Shown: in pieces, positions 1 through 5,002 of the stretch | Position numbering within the stretch: position 1 is the stretch's first letter | How the letters are laid out: each line of letters starts with the position of its first letter | DNA from: an uncultured Caulobacterales bacterium | GTDB taxonomy: Bacteria; Pseudomonadota; Alphaproteobacteria; Caulobacterales; Caulobacteraceae | Length of the DNA stretch: 6,208 bases | NCBI GenBank assembly: GCA_903903715.1 | Contig: CAIUZX010000074.1 | Span: forward strand, 1-6,208 | Direction of reading: 5' to 3' | The notes under the pieces: generated by a model | The model's database searches: none | Told to the model about the DNA's origin: nothing | The model's input: the letters and a program-made list of their open reading frames with translations, nothing else | Position numbers and translations under genes: made by a program

Positions 1-214
1 TCACGGTGTAGTAGATCTGCTCCGGCTGGGGTCCCTCGATGTCAAGGATTCCGCCATGCGGCCAGGGCAAGGTCATGGTGAGCGTGCTATTTGGAGTGAG
101 GTTTTGCGGCGAGCACCCCGTACGCCCCTGCGAGGCGGCATTGGTGGGACTAGCGAAGCCCAGGAGGCAAAGCATCACCACCAAGAGGATAATTATAGAA
201 AATCTTCGAGGCAT
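1..214 (-). CDS. Secreted protein with Sec signal peptide, partial (C-terminus beyond left edge)
   Basis: This open frame starts at an ATG (212-214) and runs off the left edge without a stop, giving 71 codons. I do not recognise the family. The N-terminus is a classical signal peptide: a short basic segment (MPRRFS), a hydrophobic core at about residues 7-21 (IIILLVVMLCLLGFA), and a polar region ending in NAA, with likely cleavage near residues 26-27. No lipobox precedes Cys16 or Cys34, so a soluble periplasmic or extracellular protein is more likely than a lipoprotein. The visible mature part is polar, rich in Thr, Pro and Gly, and has one Cys (34). The start lies 8 bases after the stop of the M15-like peptidase gene and has only a weak AGAGA-type ribosome site, so translation may depend on that gene. 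The first 35 bases are AT-rich; the rest is about 60% GC. An immunity or accessory role for the peptidase is possible but unproven. Confidence 0.72.
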   Translation of the reverse strand, partial: MPRRFSIIILLVVMLCLLGFASPTNAASQGRTGCSPQNLTPNSTLTMTLPWPHGGILDIEGPQPEQIYYTV

Positions 215-222
215 TACAATCT

Positions 223-1053
223 CTAGAATTGAACGTGAATATGCGGCTTTGATTCCTTGAGTATTTTTCCGCCATACCTCCCTATAATGGAAAACAAAAC
301 CCCCAAATCATTGCGCGACAAGGGCTTTCCATTGGCATCACTATTCGAAATATCAATTGCCACATTTGCAAGATGCTTTGAAAGATATACACCTCGGCTG
401 ACTTGTTTTTGAATAATTGAAGCCATGTCAGCGACAATAGCCGCTTCTCCTGCCCCAGATTTCCTGGCTAGGTCGTATGCGGCTTGAACCTCAGCCGCTG
501 CGGTCTTGTTCGCGTAGATGTTTAGACTGCCGCCTCGTTGGAGCTTGTCATACATGGCTTGCGCCTGTTGTTTTGGACTACGGACACCACTTGTGACCTT
601 CATCGTCAGGCCGGTCTGCCGTGTGAACTCGGCCCGAATGCTCTCCACTTGTGGTTGAATTTTTGGATCGATAGTGGCGGTCTCGCCCGGCGCCGTGGAG
701 CTGGCCGCCCCCGTTGGCGTCTGACCGCCGGAGGATGGAGCTCTGGGCGACGGGTGGACCGGGAGCGGCGCGCCGCCGCCGGAGAGGATGGGCGCATCGC
801 CTTGCCCTGGTCGCGCATCCGGACGACGGCCAGACCCCGTCCAGCCGCCGGACGCGCCACCGCCGCCAAAACTCCCGCCGCCGCCGGACGTAAACCGCCC
901 GTTCGCCGGGTCGTGATTGGGATTGAACTTTTCCTCGGGCGCGCTCAGCGCCTCGTCGAGGGCCAGCATCGACAGCCGAACGCGGTAGGCCGCCATCTCG
1001 TACTTCAGACGAGATAGCGCGAGATCGCGGTCACGGCGAAGAGTCTGGGTCAT
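223..1053 (-). CDS. M15-like zinc peptidase with phage/toxin-style N-terminal motif and Gly/Pro-rich linker
   Basis: This 276-residue protein has three parts. Residues 1-40 are a charged, probably helical segment without a signal peptide. Residues 43-60 (FNPNHDPANGRFTSGG) form a motif of the type seen in alphaproteobacterial prophage proteins and MuF-like toxins, followed by a Gly/Pro/Ser/Thr-rich linker to about 127. Residues 132-276 resemble peptidase family M15 (D-Ala-D-Ala carboxypeptidases and L-Ala-D-Glu endopeptidases of peptidoglycan). That domain shows SGVRSPKQQAQAMYDKL (155-171), the SxHxxxxAxD zinc motif (S225, H227, A232, D234) and a terminal PHIHVQF, where H271 or H273 would be the third ligand. 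The usual catalytic Glu three residues before that His is not obvious; E267 is the nearest. The product probably cleaves peptidoglycan stem peptides, but without a signal peptide it needs another export route or cell lysis. The catalytic half has about 50% GC, the N-terminal half over 70%. The secreted-protein gene follows after 8 bases. The family call is fairly firm; the biological role is open. Confidence 0.82.
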   Translation of the reverse strand: MTQTLRRDRDLALSRLKYEMAAYRVRLSMLALDEALSAPEEKFNPNHDPANGRFTSGGGGSFGGGGASGGWTGSGRRPDARPGQGDAPILSGGGAPLPVHPSPRAPSSGGQTPTGAASSTAPGETATIDPKIQPQVESIRAEFTRQTGLTMKVTSGVRSPKQQAQAMYDKLQRGGSLNIYANKTAAAEVQAAYDLARKSGAGEAAIVADMASIIQKQVSRGVYLSKHLANVAIDISNSDANGKPLSRNDLGVLFSIIGRYGGKILKESKPHIHVQF

Positions 1054-1061
1054 GGGACTTG

Positions 1062-1066
1062 CTCCT
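1062..1066 (-). promoter_or_regulatory. Ribosome binding site of the M15-like peptidase gene
   Basis: On the minus strand AGGAG lies 8 bases before the ATG at 1053. This supports that start and shows the gene can be translated independently of ptsN, whose stop is 70 bases upstream. I see no convincing promoter or terminator in the 70-base gap. Confidence 0.7.
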
Positions 1067-1123
1067 GCAGCACTTTAAAGGTGCATACAGTCTAGTTCCA
1101 TACACGCGAGAGTGGATCAGCTT

Positions 1124-1588
1124 TTACGCCGCCGAGCTGGTCGCTTCGCTGGCCAGGAGGGCGTGCAGGCTGTCGGCGGAGTGGGCCTTGCGCAGTTGCT
1201 CGCGCAGTTCGGCGTTGCGCAGGCGCCGCGACACGCGGGCCAAGGCCCGCAGGTGCTCCGAATCCGAGCCCGGAGGCGCGAACAGGGCGAAGATCAGGTC
1301 GACAGGCTGGTCGTCCACGCTGTCGAAGGGCACGGGCTGATCGAGGCGCAGGAACACGGCGCGCATCTGGGTCAGTTGCGGCAAGCGGGCGTGCGGCACG
1401 GCGACGCCGGAGCCCACGCCGGTCGAGCCCTGCGCCTCGCGCTCGCACAGGGCGTCGAACACATGGCCGGCGTCGAAACCGAAGGCGCGGGCGGCGAGCT
1501 CTGCCGTCAGCGCAAGCGCGTGTCGCTTGGAATCGGCGGACACGCGGTAGGACACAGCGCTCTTATCGAGCCAGGCGCTCACATCCAT
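1124..1588 (-). CDS. ptsN: Nitrogen-PTS regulatory protein EIIA-Ntr (PtsN)
   Basis: This is a 154-residue single-domain EIIA protein, the usual length for PtsN. It is the terminal phosphate acceptor of the nitrogen phosphotransferase chain (PtsP to NPr/PtsO to PtsN). It regulates by protein contact rather than importing sugar, influencing potassium transport, nitrogen/carbon balance and, in alphaproteobacteria, stringent-response signalling. The active-site block is clear: REAQGSTGVGSGVAVPHARL (50-69), with H66 as the expected phosphorylated histidine. The second conserved block is HLRALARVSRRLRN (112-125). There is no signal peptide or membrane segment, so it is cytosolic. The ATG at 1588 has a good ribosome site. 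The gene follows hpf after 230 bases, a pairing common in proteobacteria, but the structured gap leaves room for separate regulation. The C-terminal SSAA tail is unremarkable. Confidence 0.95.
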   Translation of the reverse strand: MDVSAWLDKSAVSYRVSADSKRHALALTAELAARAFGFDAGHVFDALCEREAQGSTGVGSGVAVPHARLPQLTQMRAVFLRLDQPVPFDSVDDQPVDLIFALFAPPGSDSEHLRALARVSRRLRNAELREQLRKAHSADSLHALLASEATSSAA

Positions 1589-1594
1589 GATGGA

Positions 1595-1599
1595 TCCTC
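1595..1599 (-). promoter_or_regulatory. Ribosome binding site of ptsN
   Basis: On the minus strand GAGGA lies 6 bases before the ATG at 1588, supporting this start codon over any internal one. Confidence 0.65.
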
Positions 1600-1633
1600 A
1601 GTCTCCCGTCACCCTAGATGGGCGCTTCGGCCT

Positions 1634-1669
1634 GGGCGAGACGAATTGGTCTCGCGCCCTGCCTAGGGC
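1634..1669 (-). promoter_or_regulatory. Two tandem hairpins in the ptsN leader
   Basis: Two adjacent inverted repeats lie 46-81 bases before the ptsN start. The first, nearer hpf on the transcript, pairs GCCCT with AGGGC around a 4-base loop (1656-1669). The second pairs GCGAGAC with GTCTCGC around a 6-base loop (1636-1655), and a bulge would allow two further GC pairs. No run of U follows on the minus strand, so a simple intrinsic terminator is unlikely. They could be an mRNA-stabilising, processing or regulatory structure. The repeats are seen directly; any function is inferred. Confidence 0.4.
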
Positions 1670-1693
1670 CTCTGTCTACACGTCGCCGTTTAC

Positions 1694-1731
1694 AATCGGA
1701 TTACGATGGACCGCGATGGATCGTTCCGATT
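1694..1731. repeat. Nested direct and inverted repeats in the hpf-ptsN gap
   Basis: A perfect 7-base inverted repeat (AATCGGA at 1694-1700, TCCGATT at 1725-1731) encloses two direct copies of CGATGGA (1704-1710 and 1714-1720) spaced exactly 10 bases apart, one helical turn. The site is about 106-143 bases before the ptsN start and lies outside any convincing gene. It could bind a regulator or be chance in a GC-rich region. I found no good -35/-10 pair next to it. Confidence 0.35.
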
Positions 1732-1818
1732 CCTCTCAGCGCCGTGACATCGCAGACTTGAGCCGGCGTCCGCAAGCGGTTCCGGCGCGCGATCACGCGA
1801 TTGTGCCGCGGCCGGATG

Positions 1819-2541
1819 TCAGTTGACCGCGGAACGGGCGCCGTTGACGCCGGGCGCCGCAGTCTTCGACTTGTCGGCGCCGTTGCCTGCCAAGGGGCGC
1901 GTGCGCTCCGGGTCGATCCAGCCGATATTGCCATCGGCGCGCCGGTAGACCACCGACACGCCCCCATGCGCCACGTTGCGGAAGACCACCACCGGCTGCT
2001 CGGCCATGTCGAGCTCCATCACCGCCATCGAGACGGTCAGGGTCTTCAAAGGCGCCTCCGTCTCGGCGATGATCGCCCCCTGCGGCGCCCCCGAACCGGC
2101 GGAGCCGTCGGCGCCCCAGTCGTCCTCGAACAGGCTGTCGTCGTCGTCGGGGGAGCGCATGACCACATAGGCCATCGCCTCCACCTTCGCGCTCGGCTGG
2201 GCGTGGTGGTTCTTCAGCCGGCGCTTGTAGCGCCGCAGGCGCCCCTCGATCTTCTCGAGGCCCGCCGAGAATGAGGCGTGGGCGTCGTGGCCAAGGCCCC
2301 GAACGACGAGCTGCTGGCCCGTCGACAGGTGCAGCACAATGTCCGTGAAGAAGGCGTAGCGGTCCTTGCCGACCGTCACATCCGCCTGTCCGCCGCGCTC
2401 GAAATACTTGCCGACATTGGCGTTCAGCTCGTCCGTGATCCGCTGCCGCAGCGCTTCGCCGAGATCGACGTGCCGACCGGCGACCTGGACGGTCAAACTG
2501 GTCTGGCCATTGAGGGATTGAGCAGGCTTGGACTGGGGCAT
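1819..2541 (-). CDS. hpf: Ribosome hibernation promoting factor, long form
   Basis: This 240-residue protein binds the small ribosomal subunit in starvation or stationary phase, blocks translation and, in the long form, dimerises ribosomes into 100S particles. The N-terminal S30AE/RaiA domain spans about residues 14-113 (LTVQVAGRHVDLGEALRQRI, then a basic helix with EGRLRRYKRRLKNHHA). An acidic linker follows (DDDDSLFEDDW, 132-142). The C-terminal dimerisation domain spans about 164-212 and carries the family signature VVVFRN (184-189) and VSVVYRRADGNIGWIDP (195-211). The two-domain layout marks the long form. A polar tail of about 28 residues follows the last conserved block and is longer than I would expect for the family. 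The ATG at 2541 has a near-perfect ribosome site, and no other Met precedes the conserved domain. The gene is 162 bases downstream of lpxK and upstream of ptsN; rpoN, its frequent neighbour, is not adjacent here. Confidence 0.95.
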   Translation of the reverse strand: MPQSKPAQSLNGQTSLTVQVAGRHVDLGEALRQRITDELNANVGKYFERGGQADVTVGKDRYAFFTDIVLHLSTGQQLVVRGLGHDAHASFSAGLEKIEGRLRRYKRRLKNHHAQPSAKVEAMAYVVMRSPDDDDSLFEDDWGADGSAGSGAPQGAIIAETEAPLKTLTVSMAVMELDMAEQPVVVFRNVAHGGVSVVYRRADGNIGWIDPERTRPLAGNGADKSKTAAPGVNGARSAVN

Positions 2542-2546
2542 GTGGG

Positions 2547-2553
2547 CCTCCTT
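2547..2553 (-). promoter_or_regulatory. Strong ribosome binding site of hpf
   Basis: On the minus strand AAGGAGG lies 5 bases before the ATG at 2541. It is the strongest Shine-Dalgarno site in the window, fixes the hpf start, and fits high expression when the gene is induced. Confidence 0.8.
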
Positions 2554-2572
2554 CAGCTATCTTGACCGGCCC

Positions 2573-2601
2573 ATGCAGGACCCAGGTCGCGCGCAAGTCA
2601 A
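2573..2601 (-). promoter_or_regulatory. Possible hpf promoter (good -35, poor -10)
   Basis: On the minus strand CTTGACT contains a near-consensus -35 hexamer (TTGACT, 2596-2601). Seventeen bases further on there is only CTGCAT (2573-2578), a poor -10 match. The CTTGA start also resembles heat-shock sigma-32 -35 elements of alphaproteobacteria. The position, just before hpf in a 162-base gap after lpxK, is where a promoter is expected, but the sequence alone does not settle it. Confidence 0.25.
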
Positions 2602-2681
2602 GGCGTCGGATCACCTGTGCGCACGCTGCGCGATCACGTTGCCGCGACCCCTTGCTGGGAGGCTGCGCCGGGTGGGGTTAA

Positions 2682-2698
2682 GCTTCCGCCTACGGAGC
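2682..2698 (-). terminator. Weak hairpin just after lpxK, possible terminator
   Basis: On the minus strand GCTCCG and CGGAAGC can form a 6-pair stem with one bulged A around the loop TAGG, 6 bases after the lpxK stop. Only TT, interrupted by A, follows, so it would be a poor intrinsic terminator. It may mark the end of the lipid A operon or only protect its 3' end. Confidence 0.2.
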
Positions 2699-2703
2699 AT
2701 CGG

Positions 2704-3714
2704 TCAGGGACGAATTGTCCGGTCGAGGAGGGCGGACAGGGCCGCTTCATCCTCGAAGGCGGCGCGGATGGAAAACACAGCGATCCCCTCCCGCGCGGCC
2801 ACGGGAAGGCGGGCGTAGTCCTTCTCCGTGGTGATCAGCCTCGCCCCGAAGACCGCCGCCTGGTCCTTCAGGAAGGCGAGGTCGGACGCGGTCAGCGGCG
2901 CATGGTCGGGATAGGGGGCGAAGTCCTTCAAGTCCGCCCCCGAAGCCTGCAGCGCCCGCTCCACCTTCCAGGGCTTGGCGACCCCGGCGAAGCCGACCAG
3001 CGGCCCCTCCGGCGGCGGCCGTGCGGGGACGATGCGCACGATCAGCACGGGCAGCGCGCCGAACAGGGCGACCAGCTCCGGGTCCGGACGATCCAGCCCC
3101 TCCGGCAGCACGATGACCACAACGTCCGCCCGCGACAGACCAACGGCGAAGGGCTCCCGCATCGGGCCGGCCGGGAACACCGCCCCGTCGCCGAAGGGCC
3201 ACTCCCCGTCCCGCGTCTCCCCGTCCACGACGATCAGCGATAGGGCGGGTTTCAGGCTCGGATTCTGGTGGCCGTCGTCCATGACGATCACTTGAGCGCC
3301 CTCAGCCACCGCCAGCCGCGCCGCCGCCGCCCGGTCGCGGCCGACCGCCACGGGACCGTCAGCGGCCAGCATCAGGGGCTCATCCCCCACCTCGGCGGCA
3401 GTCGCGGCGGAGGCGTCCACCATCACCGGGCCCTTGAGCGATCCGCCATAACCACGCGACAGAGCGCAGGCCTTCAGGCCCCTCTCCCGCAAGGCGGCCA
3501 GGAGGGCGCGCACCACCGGGGTCTTGCCCGCCCCGCCCATGGTCAGGTTGCCGACGACGATCACGGGCGCGCCGACCTCCTCCCGCAGTCCCTTCGCCAG
3601 GCGCCGCGCGGTGGCGTTCGCCCAGATCAGCGACAGGGGCCGCAGCAAGGCCCGGGTCAGGGGCGCAGGGGCGCGCTCCCGCCGATACCAGTCCCTGGGG
3701 GTGCCGAGCTTCAT
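2704..3714 (-). CDS. lpxK: Tetraacyldisaccharide 4'-kinase (lipid A 4'-kinase)
   Basis: This 336-residue protein phosphorylates the 4' position of tetraacyldisaccharide-1-phosphate with ATP to make lipid IVA, the sixth step of the Raetz pathway, at the cytoplasmic face of the inner membrane. The N-terminus carries a short amphipathic/hydrophobic stretch (about 18-33) typical of the membrane-attached LpxK. The P-loop is VGNLTMGGAGKTP (54-66; K64, T65). Other conserved blocks are SRGYGG (86-91), GDEPLM (110-115), MDDGHQNP (145-152, family DDGFQ/H with catalytic Asp), FPAGPMREP (180-188), GFAGVAKP (241-248) and TTEKDYARLP (295-304). Length is normal for the family. No strong ribosome site precedes the ATG at 3714. 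That start overlaps the stop of a tiny frame made by a local duplication, so translation probably depends on ribosomes arriving from waaA. It is the last gene of the lipid A run. Confidence 0.96.
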   Translation of the reverse strand: MKLGTPRDWYRRERAPAPLTRALLRPLSLIWANATARRLAKGLREEVGAPVIVVGNLTMGGAGKTPVVRALLAALRERGLKACALSRGYGGSLKGPVMVDASAATAAEVGDEPLMLAADGPVAVGRDRAAAARLAVAEGAQVIVMDDGHQNPSLKPALSLIVVDGETRDGEWPFGDGAVFPAGPMREPFAVGLSRADVVVIVLPEGLDRPDPELVALFGALPVLIVRIVPARPPPEGPLVGFAGVAKPWKVERALQASGADLKDFAPYPDHAPLTASDLAFLKDQAAVFGARLITTEKDYARLPVAAREGIAVFSIRAAFEDEAALSALLDRTIRP

Positions 3715-3734
3715 GGGGGCGTCCCGAGCTTCAT
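3697..3734. repeat. Imperfect 20-bp tandem duplication at the lpxK start
   Basis: The 18 bases at 3697-3714 (the real lpxK start, minus strand ATGAAGCTCGG...) recur at 3717-3734 with period 20; 16 of 18 positions match, and the first 11 are identical. The upstream copy overlaps the end of waaA. The differences show the duplication is not brand new, or that it arose from similar sequence. It is visible directly in both copies. Confidence 0.75.
3711..3734 (-). CDS. Seven-codon relay frame between waaA and lpxK (MKLGTPP)
   Basis: The upstream copy of the duplicated lpxK start gives a minimal frame, MKLGTPP then TGA. Its ATG (3732-3734) overlaps the waaA stop as ATGA, and its own TGA (3711-3713) overlaps the lpxK ATG as ATGA. 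A ribosome finishing waaA could restart here, stop after seven codons and restart at lpxK. The peptide repeats the first six residues of LpxK and is unlikely to have its own function. It may be a remnant or a coupling device that tunes LpxK level. Translation is not shown. Confidence 0.3.
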   Translation of the reverse strand: MKLGTPP

Positions 3735-5002
3735 CGCCCGTCGACGAGGGCGCTCAGGCGATCCAGCGCGCGATCGAGCTGAGCCGCGCCGCGCCCCGCC
3801 TCCGCCTGCGCCCGCTCCGCCATCTCGAGGACATCCTCCGGACGATCGAGGGCCTTGGCGAAGGCGTAGGCGAGGGACGCCGCGTCCGAGACCGTGCGAT
3901 ACCCGTCGACGGCGGAGAGCGACCGGTAGACCGCCTGCCACCCTTGCGTGAACGGGCCGACGACGAAGGGGCACCCCAGCCGCGCCGGCTCCAGCGGATT
4001 GTGCCCGCCTACGCCATTGACCAGACTGCCGCACACGACGCTCATCCGCGCCGCCGCATACCACAAACCCAGCTCCCCCAGCGTGTCGGCGAGCAGAACC
4101 TCAATCTGCGGCGTCACAGGCTCGCCGAGACTGCGACGGGCGACGACCAGGTGTCTCTCGCGGACCATCTCCATCAGGTCATCGCCACGGATCGGATGGC
4201 GCGGGACGAGGGCCAGCACCGGGCGATCCGGCCGGTTCGCCAGCCTTGCAAAGGCGTCGAGGACGATCTCGTCCTCCTTCGGATGGGTGGAGGCGGCGAC
4301 CAGCAGCGGGCGCCCGTCGAGACACGCGACCAGCTCCGCGCGGGCGGCCTCGTCCACCGGCAGCGGCGCTGCGGCGAGCTTCAGGTTCAGGTCACCGTCG
4401 TCGCGGGCGCCGAGGGTCTTGAACAGGGCGGCGAAGCGCCGGTCCTGGGCCATCACGAGGTCGAACCCGCCCAGCAGGTGTCTCGCGGAGCTGGACATGG
4501 CGGTCCAGCGCCGGATGCTCCCCTCCGACATGCGGGCCGACAGCAGGGCCGTCCGCGCGCCGCGGGACCTGAGGGACTCCAGCAGCGACGGCCACAGTTC
4601 GCTCTCGGCGAAAATGGCCAGCTCCGGCGCCCAGTACTTGGTGAAGCGGGCGGCGAAGTCGGGGGTGTCGACGGGGGCGTACTGGTGGATCACCCCCTCC
4701 GGCAGACGCTGGCCCATCAGCTCCGCCGCCGCGACGGTGCCGCTGGTCATCAGGAGGGTCACGTCCGGGCGGCGGATGCGCAGCCCCTCGATGATTGGCA
4801 GGAGCGACAGCCCCTCGCCGACGCTGGCCCCGTGCAGCCAGACCAGGGGGCCCTGCGGACGCTCGCGGCTGGGCCGGGCCATCCGCTCGCCCATCCGTGC
4901 GACGTCCTCCTTGCCGGCCTTGGCGCGCTGGCGCAGCACGCCGGGGGTGAACCAGGTCACGATCCGCCCGAGGCTCGTATAGAAGGTGAGAAACGGCGGC
5001 AT
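3731..5002 (-). CDS. waaA: 3-deoxy-D-manno-octulosonic acid (Kdo) transferase
   Basis: This 423-residue protein, matching the family length, transfers Kdo from CMP-Kdo to lipid IVA at the inner face of the inner membrane and begins the LPS core. It is a GT-B fold glycosyltransferase. Residues 3-19 (including LTFYTSLGRIVTWF) are the N-terminal membrane anchor. GKEDVARMGER (30-40) and WLHGASVGEG (55-64) follow; E63 is the expected catalytic base. IFAESELWPSLL (130-141) carries the second conserved acidic site. The C-terminal CMP-Kdo domain has VAASTHPKEDE (235-245), LVPRHP (265-270), ADTLGELGLWY (305-315) and SLVNGVGGHNPLEPA (326-340). K242 sits where most family members I know have Gly (STHxGE). 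Whether it adds one or two Kdo cannot be read from the sequence. The start overlaps the upstream acyltransferase gene by one base (TAATG) and has no well-placed ribosome site, so coupling is likely. Also called kdtA. Confidence 0.96.
   Translation of the reverse strand: MPPFLTFYTSLGRIVTWFTPGVLRQRAKAGKEDVARMGERMARPSRERPQGPLVWLHGASVGEGLSLLPIIEGLRIRRPDVTLLMTSGTVAAAELMGQRLPEGVIHQYAPVDTPDFAARFTKYWAPELAIFAESELWPSLLESLRSRGARTALLSARMSEGSIRRWTAMSSSARHLLGGFDLVMAQDRRFAALFKTLGARDDGDLNLKLAAAPLPVDEAARAELVACLDGRPLLVAASTHPKEDEIVLDAFARLANRPDRPVLALVPRHPIRGDDLMEMVRERHLVVARRSLGEPVTPQIEVLLADTLGELGLWYAAARMSVVCGSLVNGVGGHNPLEPARLGCPFVVGPFTQGWQAVYRSLSAVDGYRTVSDAASLAYAFAKALDRPEDVLEMAERAQAEAGRGAAQLDRALDRLSALVDGR

Noticed and set aside
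39..260. 73-codon frame on the plus strand at the left end
   Set aside because: It is antisense to the signal-peptide gene and to the end of the peptidase gene, has no recognisable features, and the minus-strand frames explain the sequence better.
283..288. Perfect TATAAT on the plus strand
   Set aside because: It lies inside the AT-rich end of the peptidase gene. The nearest TTGA-like -35 is 20 bases away, and no plus-strand gene follows.
860..900. CCGCCG-type triplet repeats as a possible repeat element or CRISPR-like array
   Set aside because: These are codons of the Gly-rich linker in the peptidase gene, with no regular unit-spacer pattern.
538..1017. 159-codon plus-strand frame opposite the peptidase gene
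   Set aside because: Arg/Ala/Gly-rich low-complexity translation typical of GC-rich shadows; the minus-strand frame has clear M15 motifs.
1587..1826. 79-codon plus-strand frame covering the hpf-ptsN gap
   Set aside because: No recognisable domain and no good ribosome site, and it begins within the ptsN start and ends within hpf. The gap is better explained as leader sequence.
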